Part shown: positions 12,405 through 24,200 of the stretch, in pieces
How the letters are laid out: every line of letters begins with the position of its first letter
Numbering within the stretch: the stretch's first letter is position 1
NCBI GenBank assembly: GCA_013398295.1
Contig: VZSF01008169.1
Location: forward strand, 1,116,001 to 1,180,000
Direction: 5' to 3'
Source: Chionis minor
Lineage: Eukaryota; Chordata; Aves; Charadriiformes; Chionididae
Length of the DNA stretch: 64,000 nucleotides
Position numbers and translations under genes: made by a program
Notes under the pieces: model-generated
The model's input: the letters and a program-made list of their open reading frames with translations, nothing else
Databases searched by the model: none
Told to the model about the DNA's origin: nothing

Positions 12405-12529
12405 TTATCCTACAATTTGGGTGCTGCTATTCAATAGGACGGGTAATGTGGTCCTGCTTTCCCATGCCGTGAGTAATGCTAGCTGAAAGGTCGCAAGGTG
12501 CCTAGTGTCTCAGCTTTACTTAAATTACA
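12405..12529 (-). repeat. Right arm of the 126-bp inverted repeat
   Basis: This is the inverted copy of 10779-10904, from TTATCCTACAATTTGG to CTTAAATTACA. The two arms are about 97% identical. I see no transposase or target-site duplication, so an inverted duplication or assembly error is as likely as a terminal-inverted-repeat transposon. Confidence 0.93.
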
Positions 12530-13796
12530 GTAATTGGAATCAGAATCTCACCTCCTCAGAACAAAAATAGCGGAATGGTTACTGAAAACGGCCTGGTCGT
12601 GAAAGCTGTATGCAACTTTAAGATGCGAAATGCATGAGTCTGTCTCTTAGGCCATGTGCCTGATTGGGGATTACGGTGCCTCAAGTACTAGAAGATTTAG
12701 CAGCTTATATACCCTGCTGAAAGAGAGTTTGCTGTCTGTATTTGGCTTTACAGACAGAGATTAGAAATTACCCGGTTCAGGGCATTTGGAGACTCACTAA
12801 ATATTTTCCTTTCTGCTCATAAATGGAATCCTAACTATCAGGAAAGGTCCATATTTTAGGTTTTTGGAAGGTCATTATCAACAAATGCAGTATTTAGTAT
12901 TGAGGAAGTGAGTCTTTTGAGTATCCCCGATTTAACCTATGACTTGCTTTTACTTAGCACTTTTATCATGAAATTCCATCCCCTCCATAAGGGGAATGTT
13001 GGAGGTTAAACTTGTCTCGTCAGGTTAAACAGTGGCATGATACTGACAGTTAAAAGTACTCTAAAAATTGAAGAAAACTTTTTTTAAAAAAAACAAAGGA
13101 GTTCAAAAGAGGCTTGGAATCACTGAAAGAACCCTCATTCTGCATTTTCCTTGAGTTTATTTGGCCAAAGACTGATGAGCCACCTTCCCTCCTGTTTCTA
13201 GGGGGGGCTGCTTCCCACGAGATGGTTTGCTGCAGGAGTAGGATTCGTCTTAGCCTAGAAGGGCTCGTCCAGCACGTGGCTTTGATTCTCTGGAGGTCAG
13301 GCTCCAATACACAGGATTCTGTGGAAAAATGTCCAATACTCAGGCTAACAAAAGTTGAAAGCTGGTTGCAAAGGAGCAGTGGGATTTTAAAGAGAAAATT
13401 GTCTTGGAACTGTGTGATATTGCTTCTCGTATGAGACACTGTCATCCGTCGCTTATACACATGACACCTTATGCACCCCTCCAAACCGATTACTCTTTGG
13501 ATGCGACAGTGGCGTACACCTGAGGGAAAGGAGATATATACCACATTATCTAACTGACCTCCTCCGTGAGTTTAGTAACTGTTTATGTAACAGTCTTAAT
13601 TTAAAGCAGCGCTTGTGAGAATGGCTGCTTGGACTGCATCTGTTGGATGTAAAGGAAGGTAGAAGGAACCTGAGAGGATGAGAAAGGCATGGGGAAAATC
13701 CAGAGAGCATGAAAGCAGCTCAGTGATGAGCCAGGGAGCAGGCTGGACTGGTGCAGGAAAACTTATGAAGCACTAAGACCCTATTTACTCCTCACT

Positions 13797-14107
13797 GGGT
13801 TAAAAACTGGCTGGATGACTGGGCCCGGAGTGATGGTGAATGGAGTTAAATCCAGTTGGCAGCCAGTCACAAGGGGTGTTCCCCAGGGCTCAGTGCTGGG
13901 GCCGGTTCTGTTTAATATCTTCATCAAAGATGTGGACAAGGGGATCGGGTCCACCCTCAGTAAGTTTGCAGATGACACCAAGTTGGGCGGGAGTGTTGAT
14001 CTGCTCGAGGGTAGGAAGGCTCTGCATAGGGATCTGGACAGGCTGGATCAAGGTTGGACTTGATGATCTTAAAGATCTCTTCCAACCCAAATGATTGTAT
14101 GATTCTC
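13797..14107 (+). mobile_element. CR1 LINE fragment with reverse-transcriptase motif, internally deleted
   Basis: The fragment encodes part of the CR1 reverse transcriptase, including [17 protein letters not shown] and FADDTKLGG (the ADD catalytic motif), in an open 82-codon stretch. It then jumps near 14050 straight to the 3' tail (GATCTTAAAGATCTCTTCCAACCC and degraded octamers). About 1 kb of the element between RT and tail is missing, so this copy is dead. Confidence 0.9.
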
Positions 14108-14129
14108 TTGCTGCCTACAGCTTCCTGAC

Positions 14130-14437
14130 ATGGAGAGGAAGGTGCTGGTCTCTTCTCGCTGGTGTCTAGTGACAGGACACATAGGAATGGTTCAAAGCTG
14201 CATCAGAGGATGTTTAGACTGGACATTAAGAAGCATTTCTTTACCGAGAGGGTGGTCAAACACTGGAACAGGCTTCTTAGAGAGATGGTTGATGCTCCAA
14301 GCCTGTCAGTGTTCAAGAGGCATTTGGACAACGCCACTAGTAACATGCTTTAACTCAGTCAGCCCTGAATTGGTCAGGCAGATGGACGAGGTGATTATTG
14401 TACATCCCTTCCAACTGAAATAGTCTGTTCTGCTCTG
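14130..14437 (+). mobile_element. CR1 LINE 3' fragment, different subfamily
   Basis: This is a second CR1 tail directly after the previous one, same strand. It shows the CR1 C-terminal coding end (LDIKKHFFTERVVKHWNRLL and SVFKRHLDNA) and ends in CTTCCAACTGAAATAGTCTG with a TCTG/TTCTG-type tail instead of ATTCTATG. The different tail suggests an older or distinct CR1 subfamily. Confidence 0.85.
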
Positions 14438-15535
14438 TGAGAAATGGGGGTCTGGGGGAAAGAAGGTCTGATTTTTCTGTGTGTATGTTTGCAGGGAGGA
14501 GGAGTTCAAGAGATCAACACGGTGATGTGAGGGAAGACACAGGGGTAGGGTGTCCTCGAGAGGAATGGGCTTTACAGATTTGAAACAAAAGGGCCAATTA
14601 TAAAACATTAGCTGCAGCATAAGCATTTCAATCTTTGCCCACTGTTTTACATCTAAGTTCCCACACATCAGCTTGCTTGTGTCAGTAGCATTTTCTTGCT
14701 ATGTTATGGTAAGAAAGCTAGAGCCCCCAGCTAGGGAAACAAACAGGCACCGCTTTGTGCACCATTGCCATTTTCCACTCTTAATATCAAGGAATGCCCA
14801 AGATCTCCCTGAAGACTGTAGTTTCTTTAAGACCAATCCCTGTTGTTACCTGGAAAGGAAGAAGGAAGGCACAGATGAAAAAAAAATTCCTATTTTAATA
14901 TTTGGTCTTACCTGCTAATAGTGATCATAGTAGCTCCGCACAGAATATGTATTTAATGTAATCTACGGCTGTAGGATTTTAATGGTGCTGTGTGAACTTG
15001 TCAGGTGTCCAAAGTTAAGCAATCTTGAAGCGTTGATATGAGAAAGAAAAATTCAGGTTCTGTTGGCCTTGTAGTAGGTGGTACTCTTCCCATGCTGAGA
15101 GGCGCTGAACAGACTAGCTTGCCTGGGTACTTCAGATAAGATGGTTCTTCTTTTTGATAGTTTTTCAAATGTATTCCTTCAAGTGAGCAATTGCTCCTGC
15201 CCTCAGTCCCGATAATTTATTTTTTTTTTTAAATAATGCTGACTTAGATGATTATATGATTGAATAGGGAGCATGCTTTTAAAGTTCACGGTAATCCAGG
15301 TTTAGAAGCATTGTATTATTTTTCTGCAGGGCAATGTTTGAATTCAGAATAGTCCATATAAGTCAGCTAGACGGTTTGAAATCACACAGTTGAATTTCAG
15401 TGAATAAAAGTGTAAAGTGTTGGACTTGCACAGATGCTGCAAAAAACCCTATTCTTTTTCTGGGACGTTTTAGCAGGACATATGTACAGCAAGGGGGATA
15501 ATTTCTCTTTGTTCCTCTTACTGAAGAGGACTCTG

Positions 15536-15985
15536 CTGCATACTGTCTCCAGGTTTGGACATTGCATTTTGAGAAGGATACTGATAAATTGGAGGGAAAC
15601 TGGTAGAAGGCAATATTAGGAAGTAGACTTGTGAGAAAAGATTAATAGAATTAGGTTTTCTCAGTCTAGAAGAGTGAGGATGAGGGATTTAGTCAATCTT
15701 CAGATGGAATAAGGGGTTGTCAAATGGAGATGTGCTCTGCGTTGTCCTGCGAAGCACAGAAAGAGATCAGGTACATTTGCAGCAGGGAAGATCCAGTTTG
15801 TGTAATGGGAACTAACTTTCTAGATACAGAGGCAGAGAAGGGGAGGAACAGTTTGCCTAAGCGTGTTGTGCAAACTTCCTGGAGTGTTTTATGAATGTCA
15901 CAAATGATCTGGGTGCTTGAGTCTACCCAGCGCAAAAGTATGTGATCTGTTGAGTCTTTTGGAGTCTGGTGGTTACAGATCACTG
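15536..15985 (+). mobile_element. Old, degraded CR1 LINE fragment
   Basis: Weak but extended resemblance to CR1 coding sequence runs in order: CTCCAGGTTTGGACATTGCATTTTGAGAAGGAT, TTTCTCAGTCTAGAAGAG, a region matching the RLDIRK-to-HWN segment, and AACAGTTTGCCTAAG. All frames are broken. It is much more diverged than the other copies and no clear tail remains. Confidence 0.6.
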
Positions 15986-17330
15986 ACGGCTAAGGGCCTG
16001 GTTGAGTGTACCCGTATTTTTATTTTTGTCTTCAAGAAGCACGTGGTCTAGTGTCTTCAGATTTTGGGAAACTGCATTTCTCCCTCCTTGAAGTCCCATT
16101 TTTCTGGGGACAGCTTTGCAGTGTTACAGTAGAAATTTCCAGGCTTATTGTGCTGTGTGTGTTATGGACCAAGCACATCACTGAGTTTAGGTTTTCACCC
16201 TGGGAGCAGCCTCTCTCTTTCAGGTGCTTTTCAACAGGTCTGGAATTGCTTACATACCTGCTGTGATACCAGCGTGTAGCTGGGGTTCGGCATCAAGGGT
16301 CATGTATCCCTGATAAAGATGAGCCGAGCGCAGCTAAGCCTCTGTCTCCTGGGCTCCTGCACTCGGAGCCGTTCCAACAATGACCATCACGGAGTGAGAA
16401 ACCTTCCTTTTGTGCTTGCTGCACAGTGCCTTGGTAATACCAAGGGCTTGTTCACAAACAGGGCTCACGGGTGATAGTTCTCCCTCTCCCCTGTTCTCTC
16501 TCCTTTGCTGATGATGAAAAACTGCTTTCTTCTCTGCCCTTTACTACAGTAGCGGTGCTGATGTGGTTTTGGTCCTGCAGTGATAGCACGTGCTGAAGAT
16601 GTAGTTGCTTATTTCATCACCTTTACCGGGATGGGGTGTTTTTTCACTGCTCACCTATTACATCTTAAACCCAAGCAGGTGTTTCTGCTTGTGTTAATCC
16701 AAGATTCACAGAGTGGGCAAAGTTCACCTGATGCAGTTGCTTCAGCTTTATCGCACTACGCATAAATCCGCTTGTGAAAAACGCTGAGTAGCGGTTTCAT
16801 GTTTGAGTAAGACGTGTAGCTGAAACTCACTGTCTCTGTTAAGCCCTAAAAATCTTTGCTTCTGTAAGTAAGCACAATTTGCTTGATTTTTTTTAAAATT
16901 ACATTTAAAAATAAAAAGTAATTCATTATGACAGGTTCTTCATTCTCTGCCTGTTTGCAGTATCTCTACTCCAATTCAGTCACTGCTGCAATTTTACCTA
17001 AAATATTGAACATTTAGTGTCTTCTTAACCCGTGGTTTCCTGTTTCAGCTTTCCACTGGCTGTGGGACATCTTGTTGCCAGTGTTCGAGATCAATCCGAG
17101 ATAATTTGCTTAGTAGTACATCAGTGGTTTAGCAGTAATCTGTATTAATGATAGCATGGTTTAGAACAACTGAATTCACGTCTGTAGGGCTCACTGCTCC
17201 CTCTCCGACTTAATTCTTCCACGTCTGTTATCCAATAAACAATAATAAAATTGCGGCTTCTACAGTTATGAGGTGCTAGCAAGAAAGATGAGCTAAATTA
17301 GCTTTAGGTAGAAAAAAATAATAAAAATTA

Positions 17331-17780
17331 TAGACTCATAGAGTGGTTTATATTGGAAGGGACCTTAAAGATCATTCAGTTCCAACCCCCCTGCCATGGG
17401 CAGGGACACCCTCCACTAGACAGGTTGCTCAAAGCCCCATCCAGGCTGGCCTTGAACATCCCCTCCAGGGATGGGGCATCCACAGCTTCCCTGGGCAACA
17501 TGTTCCAGTGTCTCACCATGCTCAGAATAAAGAATTTCTTCCTTGTATCTACTCAAATCTCCCGTCTTTCAGTGTAAAACTGTTATCCCTCGTCCTATCA
17601 CTACACTCCCTGATCTAGAGTACCTCCCCACCTTTCCTGTAGGCCCCCTTTAGGTACTGGAAGGGGCTATAAGGTCTCCCTGGAGCCTGCCCTTCTCCAG
17701 GTTGAACAACCCCAGCTCTCTCAGCCTGTCTTCATAGCAGAGGTGCTCCAGCCCTCGGAGCATCTTCGTGGCCTCCTCTG
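17331..17780 (-). mobile_element. CR1 LINE 3' end, minus strand
   Basis: The reverse strand carries the CR1 C-terminal coding end ([20 protein letters not shown]) and 3' UTR; on the + strand the tail reads GACTCATAGAGTGG then TTGGAAGGGACCTTAAAGATC. It is 5'-truncated near 17780, where the sequence changes abruptly to a short CAG-rich run. Several frame breaks are present. Confidence 0.93.
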
Positions 17781-18009
17781 TGGCTGTGTGCACAGGCAGC
17801 AGCAGCAGCAGTGTGAAGGTTGCTAAGGGGAATCGAAGCAAAGATCTGACTTTCTCCGTAACTCCGTAATTGAGGGGTGCAGGCAGCTCTGACTGGGAGG
17901 AGCACGTTGTGGCTACACATCCCCCACTGTTGTTTACAGGGAGTCCTGCTTTTGTTCCCTATCTGATTGAAACTTCCTCTCCTGTGTCCGTCATCTGCAG
18001 TTGTATAAC

Positions 18010-18200
18010 CTTGGTATTTTAATCAAACAACCGCGAGAGAAATGTCCTCCCCTTCCTGGGCAGGACCGGAGCAAGACTGGAGCAGGACGGCAAGTGTGGC
18101 TTGGCCTCCACCGCTGCAAGGGGCAAGAGAGCGGCCCCGCGTCCCGCGGGCTGTGGGCGCGCAGAGCCACCACGGCCTCCGGCAGGCAGGACGGATACAG
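18010..18200 (+). promoter_or_regulatory. CpG-rich segment ending in a splice donor; candidate promoter / 5' UTR exon
   Basis: Inside an AT-rich intron this stretch is about two-thirds G+C and holds roughly 15 CpG dinucleotides in 180 bp, including CCCCGCGTCCCGCGGG. It ends GGATACAG followed by GTAAAC at 18201, a plausible donor. A + strand frame from ATG 18042 is open to the donor but ends in phase 0, which does not fit the phase 1 acceptor at 45293. If it is an exon it is therefore more likely non-coding for ABLIM1, perhaps joined to the candidate exon at 25871. It could also be an unrelated intronic CpG patch. Confidence 0.3.
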
Positions 18201-21200
18201 GTAAACCTGGAACGGAAGCTGGTTTCAAGCTGAAGAGGTTCCAGCCTTTCTGCTAGTGGGTAAAATACCGCTGGCACTGGGATGGGGGAAAGAGAAGTAG
18301 GAATTGCTATTTCTTGTCCTCTGAAAGCCATTCCATGGGCCTGCTCTTCTTATCCAAGAGGTGAAATAGTGTGGAAACTTCAGAGAGAAGGGCATAGGAA
18401 ATGCTTTTCTCGCTCTCTCCAAGTTTGACTTTGGGGCATGGAGGGAGTAGAAGAGGAGGGAGAAGCTTGGTACGTGGCCTTTTTCCTTGCTTCCCCCACT
18501 CCCATACATCCCTCATGTACTGGTTGGGGAGACAAGGAATACTAATTGCTCTTGGCTCCTTCTCCACCTTTATGCCTGAGAGGTGGAGGTATCACTAAGT
18601 AGACTTCTGTGTACGGGGACCTTAAAAGTGGCTTTCAGTTTGAGAGAAGGGTAGACGTTTGGTAACCTCTGTGGGGTTTGTTTTTTTTTTTTTTCAGTAA
18701 AAGGGCAAATAGTTCATCAGAGGAGAAGGAAAGAAAGGGAAGCAGGAATATTCTTCAACCAGGTGATGCAGACAAGGTGAAGCTGAGAGGGAAAGAGGAC
18801 AGTGTTAGAATCTGAGATTGTGATTGCAGTTTTTGCATTATCCTGCTTTTGATTTTTCAGTTATTTTCCTTTAAAGAGCGGGTCTTCATGGTGGGAAGCA
18901 GGAGCACTGTGGCACCAGGGAGTGTTTATCACTGGTTTGTTACCACACGAATTAGACAGTGGCGCTGTCTGTGCAGTTTTCAGTGTAAAATGTAGAAGCA
19001 TTGAACTGTAAAATGCAAAAATATAAACCAAATTAGCTTATCAGTATACATCGATGCCTGGAGGACTCAATATTGCTCCTTTAAAATGTGTGACTCTTTC
19101 CTTTGGAGCAGAGCAATAAGCCATCTGGTTTGGTGTAAACTAACCGTGAGCAAACCTTCTTACAGAGCAACGACAGCAAAATAACTTTCGTAGTTATCTT
19201 TTAAAAAATCCAGTTGCTGCAGATGTTGGAATCAGTTATGCCTTCTCTGTTTTGAATATCAATTTGTTGTATGCCTGATTAATATTTTTATGATGATCCT
19301 ACTATTGAAACAGCAACAAATAGTTTAAAAGAAAGCTTCAAATATGTACGTTTTTACACACCAAAGCAAGTGACCTCCCTAGCTAGCAGATAATATCACA
19401 GAGCCACTAATAGGAAAGTTCCAGAAGCTGGAGTGAGGTGATAAAAAGTTTGTTTATTGTAAAAGTTTGTTTGTGTATATTAATATTACACTATGTAGCC
19501 AAGCTGTATCTACTTAGAAAGCCTATTTTTATTTTTCTTTGAGGTCCTCTGTGATTCATTTGATAGGTCACTGGACTGGGAAATAGCTGTTGGGAGGGAG
19601 ATACGTTTGCAGGACAGATTTAGGTGCCTCTTTTTAGAATCCTCTTTATGATTGAATATGGACACAGAAGAGAAGGAGTTTATCATTTGGCACAGTGAAA
19701 ATTGGTTAGTCCGGTTTAAATGTAAGGGTGGTATCTATCCAGCGTCCACGTGATGGGTTGCCTCATCTTCAGGGATCGTGGACTTGCGGTGTTGCATGCT
19801 TTGCTGCATGCTGTACTGCCGAGGCGTACGCTGAAGCTTAATGCTTAGGAGATACTCTGTCACGTCTCTCCAGACTGCAAAACAAACAATTTGTTTCTTT
19901 GCTCTGCAAATTAACTGATTGGCGGGAAGCTGCTTCCATCTGGAATTTCATGGACCTCTCATGGAGAAACTCTTTAGACTAGTGAGTCTTTACCGCATTC
20001 CTGGTGATTTCACTGAGCCAAAAACTCCCAAGACAGGCTGTGGGGGTTATACGGCAGAGTTAATCCAATTCTGAAGTGGATTATCAATATCAAATCTCCT
20101 TAACTGTAGGGGTGCACAGTAAAGCATGACACTTGCATGTATGCTTTCCTGTTGGGTATTCCTGCCTTCATGCAAGTTATTTGCAGTTTTTAGCAGTAAT
20201 TGTGGTTACTGTCAGTAATGGTTACTGAAAGTACACTCAAGTTTTTATTAGCAATGGTACTGGTTGTGATCAAGGTTTGGCTAGATGGATTCAGTTTATA
20301 GCAGGTGGGTAGTGATGATTTTATATGGTAGTTTTAAAAAAGTATACTGAGTTGACACCACTGTCACTGCAGTGTATTACTGTACTATGTCTCAGTTCAC
20401 TGTCAAGCATGTGAGCCTAGTGTAGAAGTTCACAGAGTTGTTGAAAAAGCATGATCTCCTTTCTCCAGATGAGCAATAACATAAGCAGTTTGGAAGCCAG
20501 TTACTATATCAGTAATATTAATGTGTGTTCAGAGGTAAATGGTGCATACCTACAGTCAGAAGATTATCCATCAGTGATCTTTGTATATTTTGGGGACCAC
20601 TGCAAAGAAGTATAACGTAACCATCTTTTCTCCTCTGTTTCTAAAGATGCTGCGGAGGTTTCAGGCGCTTTTCACATAAGCGTGTGTTTTACAGGCTTCT
20701 TAATGTTCAGAGGAAAGCCAAGTGTCCTTGTTTTCCTTGGGTTTTTTTGCAATAAATTAGACATTACTCCTACTGTTTTATCTGTATTTTGCAGGCTATT
20801 ACTGTTGTGCAGAATAGCAGCTTACTAAGAAAATCTTGCTTGCAAGAATCTCAGAAAATAAATTTTTGTTTTAAGAAATCCAGACCTCTTAGTAGATCAA
20901 AAGCTGAGAAATGTTTTATTTCTGAGAAGTCTTTTTGAAAGAATATTAACTCTGAAAGACTATTAAATGGTTCTATTGAAAAAGTGATAAACCCCCAGAT
21001 GCTGGCAGATCAGAATGAATACACTGTGTAGTTTGCTGAATCAAGGGATGTATTTGGTAAATTTTAATTTCATTTACTCTAAGAGAATGATAACATGTGA
21101 TTGTAAACAGCAATACTGTGGACATAGCCTAGAAAGAAGAGCACAGCTTAGTGGAAAAGTTGTGGGTAGGACCCAGACCAATCAGGCATTATTTGCTCAA

Positions 21201-24200
21201 GGATCAGTCTTATCAGTAAGGATAGTGTGATAATCCCAAAATGTGGGGTTGTAGGACCGTGATATGTCCTAAGAAAGAACCATATTCCGGTCTGGTGGGT
21301 CTGTGTACACTCCGCTAGACTGTTTGAAACTTGTGATAGAGAGTCTGAGGTGGTGAGGTCAGTCTGTGGGGCCTTCACAGCTCCTTAACGTTCTGCTGGT
21401 TCCACGCAGGGTGGTGTGGTGAGGGTATGGGGCCAAGGAGAGGTTGGCAGCCTGAGGCCATTGCACAAGCTGCAGCACGAGGTTGTTATCCAGCAAAAAC
21501 TGTGTGGAGGGTATGGGAAGTCTGTAGGTTGAGGTGACTGCCACAAGGGAACTTCCCCTGCAGCTTTCCTGCAGGCTTGGGGAGACCAGTAGAGTTATGG
21601 AGGGGATACTGTAAGAACCTGGAGAGGCAAAAGAGCAACGTGTGCAAGAACAGCCTTACTAAACACCTTCTGTCTGTCTTCAGGAGCAAACAGCTATTCA
21701 CACCTAGTATGGGGGACAGTTTTGTCAGGTACAGGCTGAATTCTGCTCAGCAGCGTGTCTGGGTAAACCTGAAAAACTCCACCAGCATCACCAACTTTGC
21801 CCAAGTCAGTTGCCTTCTCTCTTTTCCATGGCAGACCTTAAGAAGCGCTGCTGCTTGAGCTCTTTTCAGGAGATGGAAAATGTGTCGGTTGTCCAAATGG
21901 CTGAGGGAGAGGTGTCAGAGGAATAGATTGCTGGAGCAGGGTGCGTTCAAGAGGAACAGAAGTCAGGAAATACTTAATCATATCGCTTCTGAGAATGCTC
22001 AAACTGGAAACTGTGTGATTCCCCATCAGGGCACTGGGACCACTGCTGTGTCACGGGTCTTTTGCAACAAATCCCATGTTGACATTATTGGTTTTCCTCT
22101 GAGCAGGCACAGTTAAGTCAGGATAACAATTAGAGCAGGTCACCTTTTCTTTAAGAGCATTAGAGAGAGGGATTTCCTTCCTGGAGAAGGGACCAATTTG
22201 CAAAATGCCGTAATCAAGTCTTTATGGAAGTGCTGTCTCTCAATTGACCTGGGTTGTTCACCGGTGAAGCGGTGGGAGCCTGTGGCAGGCTTTCTTGTCA
22301 AAACTGTTTGTGCCAGGCTTTTTGCTGGGCGCAAGGACATTAAACAGAGGGTATTTTCCTGGATGTTACTTAACAGAACAACTTCTCCCCTTTCCGTTTC
22401 TGTTTTCAAGCAGACTGTTTCCTTCATTGGTTGATGAACAAGAGATATTGGTCAGTTTTGAAGTTGTATAAAAACTGTGCACTGATACTTCTAAGCCGTG
22501 ATCTCATCTGTGAAGAATGAGAGCAAGATAAAAATATGAAAGCAAGCTTTAAAAAAGAGAATAACAAATCTTAAATCATGGCTGAACTGCTTAGTATCTT
22601 ACACCTACTTTTTCAACATTATCAAGGTACAAGAAAAAGCAAAACAAACTGGTTTAACTCTTTCCCTTTGTGTAGTGATCTCAGTATGGGGCTCATGCCT
22701 CTCCCTGAATGCACAGGATCTTTTTCACCAGAAAATAACAGCAATATGAGCATGTTGTTTAGCTCTAGTGTACTCGTTGTGACTCTTTCACTCACACTGT
22801 GTTCAAGGAAGACTGTCTGTTTAATCTGGACAGTGCAAAAGCTTATTGAAAGAAAAAAGGTTATTTTGCTTTCCCTTAAAATATGCACCTTTAAATAACA
22901 GTAAGTACCAGCGATTTGTTTCTGGAATTGCTATCTATTCCTCTTGCATCTCCAGTTTAAGATATCTGAGTAGATTCTGAATTGTACACCAGCGTAAATT
23001 TTAGTCTTCAGGCTTAAAACAATGAGATGAAAACCAAAAACCATCCTGGTGTAAAAGGATTTTATTTACAAGACCAACTTCTGCTCTTTATATCTCTTTA
23101 CTCAGGAGTGAATTACATTTGACTGCTAAATCTCCAAGACAATTTACTGCAGTCTGTATTTTTAAATTTATTTTCATGCACGTGCTGTAGTCTAACATTG
23201 CGGCTTTCCATGGCGGAGTGATGTGAGGAAAGGCTTCTGTTCGGCTGCGGGTGAGACGAGATACAGCAGTGCTAATCTCTAGCACATGTGAAAAATGGAG
23301 GTAATGAACCCGGAGAACAGAAAGTCCAGATACCGGCAGGCAGCTTCTGTCAGCAGCTGCTGGAACAAAAAATGAATGATAACCATCACGAGCCTTTCGA
23401 GGGTGCCTGAGGATGACAGGAAGGGGTTAACAGCATCAATGCCTGTGTATCCATAGACTGTGCTCTGCACATCAGATCAAATATTTATGAATGAAGGTCA
23501 GCGTGCCCCTTCCAGGGGGCTGTCCCCTAACTGTTTACAAAATGCTGTTTGAAGAAGACCACAGCCAGGCTGAGTTACAGCCTGACATCCCTCATGTGTC
23601 ACAAACGTGACATAATGGATTATGCCCCAGCGTTGGTGGGGTTCAGCCCGGCTCCTCAGCTGAGCCTCTGATGCTATTAATAGTACCACACTGAGTCATA
23701 GGAGCAGGAATGTCAGACTGCCTGCGCTGTGCTTCTCTTACACGTTAGGCTGCTAACAATAGAAACCCAGCCTAGATTTGTTAGAATGGAATAACTATTT
23801 TTTTCCCATGCATGTGCCTGAATCTCTGTGTCTCTCTCTCTTAGTTACTTATTTATTAAAGAATGTCACTGAACAAGAGAGATCTTTTGGGTGAGGCAGA
23901 CTGGCTTGTCTCATTTTTTCTGTGCTTCTGGGTGGCATTTATACAAAACATTTTGAATTTATTTACTGCAAATATTTTTAACACTGCATGCATGCTCTGA
24001 TTTCCCCCCCCCCCCNATCTGCTGCTCTGTCTGGCTGATGCCTACGGCTTGTTTCTTTGCATTATTTTCTCTCTCCCTACATACGGTAGCATTGAGAAGG
24101 AACTCCCTTGCGGAGGTGTGAGCTCCAGTTCAAGTCCAGCTCTCAAAAAACGGGGGTGCCTCTGACTCTGGGCTGAACATAGCTTTTGCTTTACGGTGCA

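Noticed and set aside
10779..12529. DNA transposon with 126-bp terminal inverted repeats
   Set aside because: No target-site duplication, no transposase remnant in the loop and no recognised terminal motif. The inverted repeat is kept as a finding without this label.
18042..18200. CpG-rich frame from ATG 18042 as an ABLIM1 coding start
   Set aside because: It is open to the donor but in phase 0. Joined to 45293 it would shift the LIM frame, and joined to 25871 it meets a stop at 25957-25959.
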